A stretch of 38,986 nucleotides of DNA from Sulfurovum sp. (lineage in GTDB: Bacteria > Campylobacterota > Campylobacteria > Campylobacterales > Sulfurovaceae). Under the pieces are notes generated by a model. It saw only the letters and a list, made by a program, of their open reading frames with translations, made no database searches and was not told where the DNA came from. Each line of letters begins with the position of its first letter. Position 1 is the first letter of the stretch. The DNA lies in NCBI GenBank assembly GCA_020721815.1, contig DYMA01000004.1, positions 1 to 38,986 on the forward strand, in the 5' to 3' direction. The position numbers and the translations under genes were made by a program. Of this stretch, positions 8,500 to 18,028 are shown piece after piece.

Positions 8500-9363
8500 T
8501 TACTCGTTGGCTTTGGAACTAAGATAGATAAAGAGTCCCAGTGCTATCATCAAAATCGAAACGCCGCCGATGAGGTAGAGGGCGTGAATCATCGCTTCGT
8601 AGCTGTGAATAGCAATCTTAAAGACCACCATAAGGGCTTCGATAAGCAACGCTATAATGATGGTAATGGAGAATTTAATAAGCACTTTGTACTCACTTTT
8701 GCCTCGTTTGGAGTAGCTTTTGAAGATTACCTCTTGTTCGACGGAAGTTTTGGCAAGATCAAATATCGCTAATCCTAACGTAAGGGCGATAACGGGCTTG
8801 AAGATAGACTCAATGGACATATCGACCTTGACAAAAACCGAATGAAAAAACTCCCACACCGAGTAGCCCAGCGTAAAAAGAGCCAATCCCATCATAATAA
8901 TGCCTGTAATGATATAAAACCCTTTGGTCATAAAGTTAAACTCTTTGTGAATCTCCATAAGCCCCAAACGTTGCAACAAAGCGACTAGATTAAAATCCAT
9001 AAAGTAGATACTACCCGCCTCTTGTTTGGCTACGGTAATGCAGGTCTCTCCTGTAGCACTGCTAATGTAGGGTTTGGTAATGGCTAGATTGGAGTCATTA
9101 AAATCAATCTTCTCCATCAAATAGGAGCGGTCTCTGCCTCGTGGTGCCGAACTGCTTTTGGAGCGATAGATGTTGTCTGAGGTTTGCAAAAGATTGGTCT
9201 CATCGCACACATAGATAAGCTCAAGTGAGGGAAATACCGAGAAGAGCTTTTCAAATTGATTGCCTTGACGATCGTGAATCTCGCCCAAATTGAAGATAGT
9301 GCCTTCCAAAAAATGCTCTATATCATCAATATGTTCTTTATATGTTGCCATAAACTCTTGCAT
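8500..9363 (-). CDS. Membrane protein with PDC/Cache-like sensor region and C-terminal TM helices
   Basis: 287 aa; N-terminal region FPSLELIYVCDETNLLQTSDNIYR...RDRSYLMEK...ITKPYISSATGETCITVAK resembles PDC sensors; about four hydrophobic segments follow. Confidence 0.65.
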   Translation of the reverse strand: MQEFMATYKEHIDDIEHFLEGTIFNLGEIHDRQGNQFEKLFSVFPSLELIYVCDETNLLQTSDNIYRSKSSSAPRGRDRSYLMEKIDFNDSNLAITKPYISSATGETCITVAKQEAGSIYFMDFNLVALLQRLGLMEIHKEFNFMTKGFYIITGIIMMGLALFTLGYSVWEFFHSVFVKVDMSIESIFKPVIALTLGLAIFDLAKTSVEQEVIFKSYSKRGKSEYKVLIKFSITIIIALLIEALMVVFKIAIHSYEAMIHALYLIGGVSILMIALGLFIYLSSKANE

Positions 9364-9486
9364 TATCTTTTCCTATTTTTTTGTTTTATTATACACTATT
9401 GTTATCTAATTTATAATGCTCAATTGTTTAATTTTAATGCAATAAATCTAAAGCTTTGGATATAATTAAACAAAAAATGGGAATCA

Positions 9487-10086
9487 ATGCAAAACAAAAG
9501 AGCCTTTACACTTATTGAAGTTCTTATCTCTATTGCCCTGCTAGGATTTATCATAGCCGTACTCTACAAAAGCCTTGATATGGTTCGCTTTTCCAATCAG
9601 CACCTCTACAACGCTTTGCAAACAAGCTCAACCCAAATCAAAGCTATCAATACGCTCTATCTTGACATTCTCAAATCCGATGGCAATCTCACGATCAAAA
9701 ATGAGAATGATTTTAGCCGTTTGTGTATCGCTTCTACCCAAAATTCACTCTACAATCTCGCCTTTGCAACCGTCTGTTGGGTCGTATCCAAAGAGAACAA
9801 CCAACTGCTTCGTGTAGAGGGTAATGATTATGAACTTCCCAGTGCTTACGATGAGCCTATTGAGGTGGATGGTATTATGAAAGATGTCACCCAATTTAGC
9901 GTCGCACACAACGGCGATAAGGTATTGGTGATAGTAGCTACGCAAAAGCTTGAAGCCCTCTCTTTTTTGGTACAAGGTATCAAGCCTCCCGCCCCGCCCG
10001 TTCCACCCAACCAAAAAGCCCCCAATGGTCAAAACAAGATGGATACCAAAAAGGTCGAAAAAGATGCCAAGGATGGACTCTTCTAA
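9487..10086 (+). CDS. Type II secretion/type IV pilin-like pseudopilin (prepilin N-methylation motif)
   Basis: MQNKRAFTLIEVLISIALLGFIIAVLYKSL: class III prepilin signal (FTLIE). Confidence 0.85.
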   Translation: MQNKRAFTLIEVLISIALLGFIIAVLYKSLDMVRFSNQHLYNALQTSSTQIKAINTLYLDILKSDGNLTIKNENDFSRLCIASTQNSLYNLAFATVCWVVSKENNQLLRVEGNDYELPSAYDEPIEVDGIMKDVTQFSVAHNGDKVLVIVATQKLEALSFLVQGIKPPAPPVPPNQKAPNGQNKMDTKKVEKDAKDGLF

Positions 10087-11714
10087 TGCCTTTTAGAGTG
10101 CGGTGGATACTCCTTTTTTTGCCACTTTTTGCCTACGCTTTGACCCCTGCACTTATCCATGAAAAATACAAAGCCTACTTCAAAACCCAAAAAGCCATTA
10201 CGATGTGCATCGACCCCGATTGGATGCCCCTTGAAGCGATGGAGAATGGCAAAATGGTAGGCGTTAATAGAGAGTTTATCGATTGGGTTCAAACCCACCT
10301 TCCTATCCCTATCACGCTCATTCCTACCCAAAATTGGAGTGAGTCTTTGGTATTTGCCAAACAAAGAAAATGCGATATTCTCTCGCTTGTTATGCGAACT
10401 CCCTTGCGTGAGAAATATCTCAACTTCACCTCAAGCTACCTTGAACTGCCCAATGTGATAATTGTGCATCAAGATGCCTACAAGCCTCTTTCGCTTTTGG
10501 ATTTGCACGGCAAAAAGATAGGCGTTGTCAAAAATTACGCCATGGCAGAGATTATGCGAAACCACTACCCCCAAATCCACTTAATCGAAGTTCCCAATGA
10601 GTATGAGGGATTGGTACAAGTACAAAAGGGGCATATTGATGGATTGGTAGCCACCTCTTTGGCAGTAGCCCACAATCTTCAAAGCGGTGAATTTAAAAAT
10701 CTTCACACAGCTATCACGCTTCCGTGGCTTCTTCGTTTGGGTTTTGGTGTACGTCTGGATGATACCGTGCTTTTGGCTATTTTAGAGGAGATTGTGACGC
10801 AAACGCCTCAAACCAAACTTGATGCTATCTTTGGCAAGTGGATTACTGCCAAACCGCTTGAGAGAGACACAAACTCTCAACTCTTTCGCAATGTTATGTT
10901 GGCTTTGTTGGCTATTTTGCTCTTTATTCTCTACCACTACCACAACTCTCGCAAACTCAACCAAAAACTTCAAGAGAGTCTCGCTATTCAAATCCACGAC
11001 ATTAGACAAAAAGATACAATCATCTTCCACCAAAACAAATTGGCCTCTATGGGGGAGATGATCCAAAACATAGCCCACCAGTGGCGACAACCCCTTGCGC
11101 AAATCAACTCCGCTATCGGTGTGATTGACAATAGGCTCTATCAAAACAGTATATGCGATAGGATTATTGAAGAGAAATTGGTTGAGATAGAGAAGATGAC
11201 ACACTATATGTCTCAAACCATTGATGATTTTCATGGTTTTTTGGATGAAAACAAACAAAAAGAGTCGTTTAATCTCTACGAAACAATCCAAAAAGCCATT
11301 GATATTACCAAAGGTTCACTCGAATCGTGTCAAATTGATATTCGATTGCATTTGGATATAAACATTACGCTCGTAGGGTATCCCAACGAACTGTTGCATA
11401 TTTTTGTCGTGCTTCTTTCCAATGCCAAAGATAGTATTCAAATACGTCACATTACCCATCCTACCATCACGGTACTGCTTAAACGTATCGATAACTTTTT
11501 TGAGATTTATTTCTGCGACAACGCTGGTGGTATCGACCCCTCCATCGAAGAGAAGATATTTGAACCCTATTTTAGCACCAAAGGGAAACAGCAAGGAAGA
11601 GGTTTGGGACTCTACATCTCCAAAATGATTATGCAAGAGTCTTTCAAAGGCGATATTAGACTCCAAAATAGTCTCAAGGGTGCTTGTTTTGTGATAGAAT
11701 TTTATCAAGACTAA
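10086..11714 (+). CDS. Sensor histidine kinase with periplasmic substrate-binding (SBP_bac_3-like) domain
   Basis: MCIDPDWMPLEAMENGKMVGVNREFIDWVQ... periplasmic sensor; TM LALLAILLFILYHYH; MGEMIQNIAHQWRQPLAQINSAI; DNAGGIDPSIEEKIFEPYFSTK; GRGLGLYISK. Confidence 0.92.
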   Translation: MPFRVRWILLFLPLFAYALTPALIHEKYKAYFKTQKAITMCIDPDWMPLEAMENGKMVGVNREFIDWVQTHLPIPITLIPTQNWSESLVFAKQRKCDILSLVMRTPLREKYLNFTSSYLELPNVIIVHQDAYKPLSLLDLHGKKIGVVKNYAMAEIMRNHYPQIHLIEVPNEYEGLVQVQKGHIDGLVATSLAVAHNLQSGEFKNLHTAITLPWLLRLGFGVRLDDTVLLAILEEIVTQTPQTKLDAIFGKWITAKPLERDTNSQLFRNVMLALLAILLFILYHYHNSRKLNQKLQESLAIQIHDIRQKDTIIFHQNKLASMGEMIQNIAHQWRQPLAQINSAIGVIDNRLYQNSICDRIIEEKLVEIEKMTHYMSQTIDDFHGFLDENKQKESFNLYETIQKAIDITKGSLESCQIDIRLHLDINITLVGYPNELLHIFVVLLSNAKDSIQIRHITHPTITVLLKRIDNFFEIYFCDNAGGIDPSIEEKIFEPYFSTKGKQQGRGLGLYISKMIMQESFKGDIRLQNSLKGACFVIEFYQD

Positions 11715-11720
11715 AAAGGA

Positions 11721-12416
11721 ATGCGTATGAATCTTGCACAAAACTCCTACACTCTGCTCTTTGTTGAAGACGAACTGAGTATTCGCACAAACTATGTCGC
11801 CTATCTCTCACGTTTTTTTGCAACAATCCATGAAGCAGCCAATGGCAACGAGGCGTATAGGCTCTATCGTGAAAAAAAACCCGATATTATGATTGTTGAT
11901 ATTAACATTCCCCAACTCAACGGCATAGAGCTATTGCAAAAAATCCGAGAACACGACCATACTACCCGTGCCATTATGCTCACAGCCCATCAAGATAGCG
12001 AACATCTTCTCAAAGCAACCGAACTTAAACTCACCAAATACATCATCAAACCCGCCAATCGAGATGACCTCAAAGAAGCACTCAACAAAGCAATCCAAGA
12101 ACTGGAGAGCTTTAGTATCAAATCCAAAGAGATGGTATTGCTCAAAGAGAACTATCGTTGGGAGATAGAAAACCGTGAGCTTAGCTGCAACAACCATCTT
12201 ATTTGGCTCACCAATCAAGAGAGAAACCTTCTTGCGTTATTGCTTTTGGATACGCATCGAATTTTTACTTACGATGAGTTGATTGTGTCGCTTTGGGATG
12301 ATTTTGAGAGTGATAAGCGTGACTCACTCAAAACACTTGTGAAAAATGTACGACGTAAACTCCCCAAAGATACTATCAAAAATATCTTCGGGATAGGCTA
12401 TCAAGCCGATATTTAG
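11721..12416 (+). CDS. OmpR-family response regulator (receiver + winged helix)
   Basis: YTLLFVEDELSIRTNYVAYL...DIMIVDINIPQLNG...; C-terminal LTNQERNLLALLLLDTHRIFTYDELIVSLWDD...LKTLVKNVRRKLP...NIFGIGYQ. Confidence 0.9.
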   Translation: MRMNLAQNSYTLLFVEDELSIRTNYVAYLSRFFATIHEAANGNEAYRLYREKKPDIMIVDINIPQLNGIELLQKIREHDHTTRAIMLTAHQDSEHLLKATELKLTKYIIKPANRDDLKEALNKAIQELESFSIKSKEMVLLKENYRWEIENRELSCNNHLIWLTNQERNLLALLLLDTHRIFTYDELIVSLWDDFESDKRDSLKTLVKNVRRKLPKDTIKNIFGIGYQADI

Positions 12417-12430
12417 CTCTATTGTGTCGA

Positions 12431-12673
12431 TTAGGAGCAGTGTCCGCCACCGCAACATCCATAAGGGTCACTTCGCTCATCCACAACAATTTTAAAATGC
12501 TCTCCCTCTTCAAAAAGCTCAAACTCATGCTTTTTGCAAAACTTAGTATTCATATAATTGACCATCAAATCAGCCTGAAGCTTTGCATCGGCTCTGGTTT
12601 GAAATTTCGCATGATTCTCATACGGACTCTTTTTGAAGCATCCGCACTCTTTGGTTACATAAATTTCATACAT
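12431..12673 (-). CDS. Small Cys-rich protein of unknown function
   Basis: 80 aa; ECGCFKK and C-terminal DPYGCCGGGHCS; located between convergent genes with its own short spacers. Confidence 0.65.
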   Translation of the reverse strand: MYEIYVTKECGCFKKSPYENHAKFQTRADAKLQADLMVNYMNTKFCKKHEFELFEEGEHFKIVVDERSDPYGCCGGGHCS

Positions 12674-12757
12674 ATTTACTCCTATTTGTTTTTTTGCGAT
12701 AGTATCATATTTGGTTTAAAACTTCAAGAGAGATACCGCCGCTTTGAGTCCAAAAAA

Positions 12758-15004
12758 TTAGCTCTTTACTAACTTACACAACCAAAAGTCACTGTATTTG
12801 CTCATAATAGCCTTGATTAAAACTTCAAGCCTTATCTCTATATCTTTGCTTTTGAGGTCGGTAATGAGTTGGTAGAGAGTTTCAAAGATGACACGATTCT
12901 CTTTTGTCATAATAATAAAATCTCCTTTGGGGTGATTTTTGAGCTTCTCTATCTCCTCATTGGAGACTTTGCCCCTTATTTTGCTCTCCCTTTCGTCTCG
13001 AAAGAGCCTAAAGTAGTAGTCGGGTTGCGTAGCGACAAAGTGGTTGAAGTTTTTGATACGATTGACAAACAATCGCCCCTCAAGGTGCAAAAATCCTACG
13101 GCGTATTGATATTTGGCTGTTTTGATAATGATGTGTTGGGGCATGGGTTTTTTGGTTTTGAAAAAGTCAAGTTCAAAAGGGTAAAGCTCCTCAAGGATAC
13201 CCAATATATATTTCAAACGATCCAAATCGTAATTATCGTCAATAATTGTTTTTTTGTCATACTCTGTGTATTTTTGCTGATAGACTTTGTCGATGTAGCT
13301 TTCGATGTTGAAATTGAGTACGATGGTGGGTTGGCGTTTGATACCCATGAGTCCTTCGAGATGTTTGATACGTTCAAGGAGTTCATCAACTCTCTCGTGA
13401 AGTGTGGGTTCTATCTTTTGAGGCAAATCAATAGCATAAACGATGTGTTTAAAGTAATCATTTGCACGATTGAGTACTCGCCTAATAGAGCTGTGGTTGA
13501 GTATATCGCCATAGATTAAACGCTCCTCAAAAATATCATCGAGTACAATACCACAAGCCAAGGCTCTGCTTTGGAGCAACTTTTTAAGCAAAGCGTTATC
13601 GGGGCGTTTGAGATGGATTTTGTTTTTGCCTATAAGGTCGATAATAGAGCCATCAAACAACGCTTCGTATTCGTTCCAACGATTGGGAAAGAGGTTGAGA
13701 ATGATAAGGGCGTTGGGGGTGTAGGTGATAAGTTCTTTGATTTTTTGCCCAAATGCAACCAAAAGCGGTTCATCATCGCTCATCGCTTCAAGCTGATCAA
13801 AAGAGATGATAAGTGGTTCATCAAAGAGCGAAAGTTGCCCAAAGAGCTTAATGGCGGTGAGTGAAAACTCCTCGCTATCAATCTCTCTCCATGCCTCCAA
13901 ATCGATACTTTTGAGCGTTTCCTCTTCCAAATCCCTACCGCTAAGATAGTCTATGACGTGTCCTTTTTTGGTCGCATCTTTGTAATAGGTATATTTTATC
14001 AAGGCTTTGAGCAAATTGATAGCCACAAGGTCGTTGCCGTATTGCTCTTGATACCACCCAATCATAAGCTTTTCGATAGAGTTCCACGTTCGTCTTCGGC
14101 TATCGCTCTCCTCTTTGCCAAAACGCTCATAAATATTGAGATGATCGGCTTTGAGTACCTCTACGGCTTTGGCGTTTTGTGAGCGAGGGATGATAATATC
14201 GGCAAAGGATTTAGCCAAGAGATACTCCAATTGCGTATAGGCAGAGTCGTTGATGGTTTGGATAAAAGATTCCAAAATTTTAGTGTAGGTGTGAAAGAGG
14301 ATACGTTTGGAGTCGTTGGGTTTGGGAATAAACAAAAAGCGATTGAGGCTTGATACGTGCTTCAAAAACCGCATCATCAAGTGCGTTTTGCCATTACCCG
14401 CCTCGCCTAAGACAAGGGCTGTTTTGCTTTGGTGGTTGGGGTCATTTTTGACCTCTTGCACAAGGCTTAAGAGATGCCTAAACTCAGGAGCGTAAAGTGC
14501 GTCAAAATCAAAATGGTCTTGAAAGGGTGAATCGACTTTGGTTGAGCTAAAGGGGTTGGTTTTTTGAGCGTTGGTTAGGCTTGTTTCGATTTGTAATAGT
14601 TTTTGATACAAAAGATAGGTAAAGTAGGCATCGTAGGAGGCACGGTGTGCTAAATTGGGATCAAAAAATGCTCCGTTGTGCAACAACATGAATTTTTGAG
14701 AAAGCACTTCAAGAGAGTAAGCCTCAAATCTAGGACGCAATGTTTTGGCTTTTTGATAGGTACAATGGGTTTTGAGTGCAACGTTTTTGCCAATGGAGGC
14801 GTAGCTTTGCATCAAGAGTTTTTTATCGTGCGTTGCGTTGTGGGCTACTATCCAATGCGTCGTTACAATAGGCTCAATAGAGGCTAAAACCGCCTCCAAA
14901 TTATCCCCTACAAAAGCTTCATAGATAAGTTTGCCACTACTATCAATAATGGCTATCTCTTTGAGTAGCTCCCCACCCTCCGTATCAATGACTACAAAAT
15001 CCAT
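12758..15004 (-). CDS. DEDDh exonuclease-P-loop ATPase fusion protein
   Basis: 748 aa; N-terminal exonuclease motifs VVIDTEGG, WIVAHNATHDKKLL, HRASYDAYFTYLLY; then Walker A GEAGNGKTHL and Walker B-like LIISFDQLEAM; C-terminal domain not recognised. Confidence 0.8.
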   Translation of the reverse strand: MDFVVIDTEGGELLKEIAIIDSSGKLIYEAFVGDNLEAVLASIEPIVTTHWIVAHNATHDKKLLMQSYASIGKNVALKTHCTYQKAKTLRPRFEAYSLEVLSQKFMLLHNGAFFDPNLAHRASYDAYFTYLLYQKLLQIETSLTNAQKTNPFSSTKVDSPFQDHFDFDALYAPEFRHLLSLVQEVKNDPNHQSKTALVLGEAGNGKTHLMMRFLKHVSSLNRFLFIPKPNDSKRILFHTYTKILESFIQTINDSAYTQLEYLLAKSFADIIIPRSQNAKAVEVLKADHLNIYERFGKEESDSRRRTWNSIEKLMIGWYQEQYGNDLVAINLLKALIKYTYYKDATKKGHVIDYLSGRDLEEETLKSIDLEAWREIDSEEFSLTAIKLFGQLSLFDEPLIISFDQLEAMSDDEPLLVAFGQKIKELITYTPNALIILNLFPNRWNEYEALFDGSIIDLIGKNKIHLKRPDNALLKKLLQSRALACGIVLDDIFEERLIYGDILNHSSIRRVLNRANDYFKHIVYAIDLPQKIEPTLHERVDELLERIKHLEGLMGIKRQPTIVLNFNIESYIDKVYQQKYTEYDKKTIIDDNYDLDRLKYILGILEELYPFELDFFKTKKPMPQHIIIKTAKYQYAVGFLHLEGRLFVNRIKNFNHFVATQPDYYFRLFRDERESKIRGKVSNEEIEKLKNHPKGDFIIMTKENRVIFETLYQLITDLKSKDIEIRLEVLIKAIMSKYSDFWLCKLVKS

Positions 15005-15141
15005 CTCGTACGCCTATTTTTTTGATAATTATACTACAATTACCCCTTAAAGCAATGAAAATCAACCATTTGGAGATTTGAGCCAATTTGCTTAAAAGAC
15101 TCTTTTTGTTATAATCGACAAATTTTTTAACCGAGCAACCC

Positions 15142-16356
15142 ATGAAGCCAACCCTATTTGGATACGGTCTAACGACCAAAGCCATCGCCACATCCCTTGG
15201 AGGTGGTTGTAAGATTTATGACGACAATGCTAAGCAACGCTACTACGATGAAGAGAATAATGAAATCATTCCCTCATGCGAGTTTGACCCCAATCAAAGC
15301 ACTTTGGAGGTCACAACACCCAGTTTCCCGCCCTCTCATCCTTTGATACAAAAAGCACGTCATTTGATTTCAGAATACGACTATCTTTTAGCACCCAGTA
15401 GCACCCAAAAAGTCCCTTTTACGATATGGATTTCAGGTACCAACGGCAAAACAACCACAACCCAAATGGTAACCCACCTGCTTGCTGGAAGGGGAGCATT
15501 AAGCGGTGGCAATATTGGCACACCTTTGGCATTGCTTGATAAAAAAGCACCTATTTGGGTACTTGAATCAAGCTCATTTACACTCCATCACACCTCTAGT
15601 GTTTTTCCCAATATCTATCTTTTGTTGCCCATTACTCCCGATCATCTCGATTGGCATGGCTCTACACAAGCTTATGAGGATGCCAAACTCAAACCTCTTT
15701 TGGGTATGAGGGAGGGCGAGATGGCACTTATCCCAAAAGGTCTCAAAGTGCCTCAAACCAATGCCTTTGTGGTAGAGTACGACTCCAACGAATTTTTGGC
15801 TCACTATTTTGCTATCGATGCTTCCAAAATCAACTTTAGAGGAGCTTTTTTGCAAGATGCCCTATTGGCGTTGGCGGTGACAAAGGTACTCTTTGATGAG
15901 ATTGATTATGAGGCTATCAATAACTTTCGTGTGGACGCTCATAGGCAAGAGGAGATACGAGATGCGCAGGGGCGACTCTGGATAAACGACTCCAAAGCTA
16001 CCAATATTGATGCTACCATTCAGGCCGTTGCGACGTTTGATGAGCGTTTGATTCATCTTATTTTAGGGGGTGATGATAAAGGAGTAGAACTGGATGAACT
16101 TTTTGAAGTCATGCCCAAAACCATTAGGCTCTATGCCATAGGAAGCAATACTCAAAAGCTTATGAGACTGGCACAAAAATACGAACGTGAAGCTTTGGCG
16201 TGTCATACTTTAGATAGAGCCGTTGATGCAATCGCACAAGCACTAACCAAAGAAGAGATTGCTCTGCTCTCACCTGCAGCAGCAAGCAAGGATCAATTTA
16301 AATCCTACATTGACCGTGGAGAGCAGTTTCGAGATTTGATTAAAAAAATATTATAG
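15142..16356 (+). CDS. murD: UDP-N-acetylmuramoylalanine--D-glutamate ligase
   Basis: 404 aa; ISGTNGKTTTTQMVTHLL, GGNIGTPLA, LESSSFTL, ITPDHLDWHGS, DAHRQEEI, NDSKATNIDAT, LILGGDDKG, LLSPAAASKDQFK. Confidence 0.95.
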   Translation: MKPTLFGYGLTTKAIATSLGGGCKIYDDNAKQRYYDEENNEIIPSCEFDPNQSTLEVTTPSFPPSHPLIQKARHLISEYDYLLAPSSTQKVPFTIWISGTNGKTTTTQMVTHLLAGRGALSGGNIGTPLALLDKKAPIWVLESSSFTLHHTSSVFPNIYLLLPITPDHLDWHGSTQAYEDAKLKPLLGMREGEMALIPKGLKVPQTNAFVVEYDSNEFLAHYFAIDASKINFRGAFLQDALLALAVTKVLFDEIDYEAINNFRVDAHRQEEIRDAQGRLWINDSKATNIDATIQAVATFDERLIHLILGGDDKGVELDELFEVMPKTIRLYAIGSNTQKLMRLAQKYEREALACHTLDRAVDAIAQALTKEEIALLSPAAASKDQFKSYIDRGEQFRDLIKKIL

Positions 16357-16947
16357 AGGTTTTTTAAATAGGCTAAAGATTTTGGAGAGTATATCTTGCT
16401 CTTTTTGCGATTCTTGGGGGGTGATTGCATTGGCTTTCTCTTTGCAACAACTGCTTAAGTCAATATTGTGCATGTACTCGTTAAACATTATGAGCGTCTC
16501 TACGTCGCTTTTGACAAATTGTTGAAGATTATTGCAGCCCGTCATGGCTTGAAAAATATATTTGACTTTATCCTCATTGTCCAAAATGGGTGACAAAATC
16601 ATATCTTTGATAGGCAAATCATCCATATTGTCAATGGCGGCTTGATATTCGCTTTTGTGCGTCACATCGTTGATAAAAAAAGCCTTCTTTTCACTAAAAG
16701 CTCTCCCTAGCACACCTCTATCTTTGACACTGGTAATGATTTGTCCCTCTACTTGTCTGCATAAAAGGTCTCTTTTTCTATCGTAAATCCATAATATAGA
16801 GTATTTGGCTGTCACCAAACTGCTTATCAAAGACTCCAAAAGTGTCACCGTCTGCGCACAATTTTCAACTTTTTTAATACTCTTCATGCACTCTAAGATA
16901 TTATCATATTTCTCTTTTTTAGACAACTCTTTTACGTATTCAATCAT
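16351..16947 (-). CDS. GAF domain protein
   Basis: 198 aa; RDLLCRQVEGQIITSVKDRGVLGRAFSEKKAFFINDVTHKSEYQAAID...DMILSPILDNEDKVKYIFQAM resembles a GAF domain. Confidence 0.7.
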   Translation of the reverse strand: MIEYVKELSKKEKYDNILECMKSIKKVENCAQTVTLLESLISSLVTAKYSILWIYDRKRDLLCRQVEGQIITSVKDRGVLGRAFSEKKAFFINDVTHKSEYQAAIDNMDDLPIKDMILSPILDNEDKVKYIFQAMTGCNNLQQFVKSDVETLIMFNEYMHNIDLSSCCKEKANAITPQESQKEQDILSKIFSLFKKPL

Positions 16948-17086
16948 CTATCTACACCCTTTTATCACAGATAATATATCATCTCATTTTCAATTATGAA
17001 TAATAACAAATTTTATTATCTTTTTAACTGATTTAAAAAAACAAATTTTATTATTTTGCGACCGATTAAGTCTGGAAAGTTCTATT

Positions 17087-17106
17087 GAGGCAACCCAAAT
17101 TGCCTC
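17087..17106 (-). terminator. Terminator-like hairpin downstream of roadblock gene A
   Basis: GAGGCAA-CCCAAA-TTGCCTC, 7-bp stem, 6-nt loop; no strong T-tract on the minus strand. Confidence 0.35.
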
Positions 17107-17112
17107 ACAAGA

Positions 17113-17487
17113 TTAAGAGAGTAACTCAACGGCATTGGGTAGGATTTTCTTCATTGCCATTTTGGCTAGAGTAATGTTTCCATCCAATGTAAAAATTGCA
17201 AACATATGAAGGTGTATTCGTGCATCTTCACCTGAACATGACATGAGTGCTACCGCACCTTCGGTATGAATCTCCAACATTTGAGCAGGTCCGAGTCCCA
17301 TGTGTTTGGATACAACGTGAGAATCGACAAAAATATCGTTAAAGGTTGCTGCAACCTCACTAAGATCGGTTTTGAGTTTTTGGGTATCGGAGATGATGAG
17401 TTCTCCTGCGTTTGTAGAGATAGCTGACGCTCTGTATCCTTTGATTTTCATCAAATCTTCTAATATGCTTTCATTAATCACTGTCAA
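17113..17487 (-). CDS. Roadblock/LC7-like protein (copy A)
   Basis: 124 aa; LMKIKGYRASAISTNAGELIISDTQ...MLEIHTEGAVALMSCSG...IFTLDGNITLAKMAMKKILP resembles roadblock/LC7 (MglB-like) fold. Confidence 0.65.
   Translation of the reverse strand: MTVINESILEDLMKIKGYRASAISTNAGELIISDTQKLKTDLSEVAATFNDIFVDSHVVSKHMGLGPAQMLEIHTEGAVALMSCSGEDARIHLHMFAIFTLDGNITLAKMAMKKILPNAVELLS
17171..17325. repeat. Near-identical tract shared with 18087-18241
   Basis: 155 bp with 3 mismatches by eye, with clearly lower identity on the 5'-gene side. Confidence 0.9.
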
Positions 17488-17574
17488 TCCTTTTAATAAA
17501 TAAGAGTTAAAATATTATAACTTAATATCAATTAAGTCAAACCTTGATGAAGTCTTTTTGAGTCCTTTGGTGAC

Positions 17575-17892
17575 CTAAAGAAGCCCTTTTACCTCATTCA
17601 AAACACTCTGCAACGACGCAAAACTTGCTTGACACCCAGCCGCATTTCCTGCATTTGCTGCCTCTACCAAGGAAGCTGCTGCAACGTCCATATCTTTGAT
17701 ATGAAAATGATTGATTTTGGCTTGTACCATGCCACCTAACTCTGCAACCGCACCGCAATCGTTTTCGCCTAGTAGTGCTTCAATGGCTACATAAATATCA
17801 TCCAATGAAACCACAATCTCAGACAACATCACTTTGACATCATCTGTAGAACACCCAAAATCCGAAGCCAATGCATTTATATCTACACTCAT
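17575..17892 (-). CDS. Small helical protein of unknown function
   Basis: 105 aa, predicted all-helical; located between two roadblock paralogs on the same strand. Confidence 0.6.
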   Translation of the reverse strand: MSVDINALASDFGCSTDDVKVMLSEIVVSLDDIYVAIEALLGENDCGAVAELGGMVQAKINHFHIKDMDVAAASLVEAANAGNAAGCQASFASLQSVLNEVKGLL

Positions 17893-18006
17893 GTTACAAC
17901 CTTTATATAATATTGGTATGACTAATTATAGCACTTCTTTGCCTATCTTTCACTTAAAGAGTATTTCTATAAGATTAGAAGATATGAATAAAAACAAAAA
18001 GAAGAG

Positions 18007-18027
18007 TAGAGACCAAAGCGGTCTCTA
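18007..18027 (-). terminator. Rho-independent terminator for roadblock gene B
   Basis: Hairpin TAGAGACC-N5-GGTCTCTA, followed on the minus strand by CTCTTCTTTTTGTTTTTATTC. Confidence 0.65.
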
Positions 18028-18028
18028 T

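Noticed and set aside
10782-11291. 169-aa minus-strand ORF opposite the sensor kinase
   Set aside because: Lies fully inside the kinase coding region, whose H-box and ATPase motifs define the real frame.
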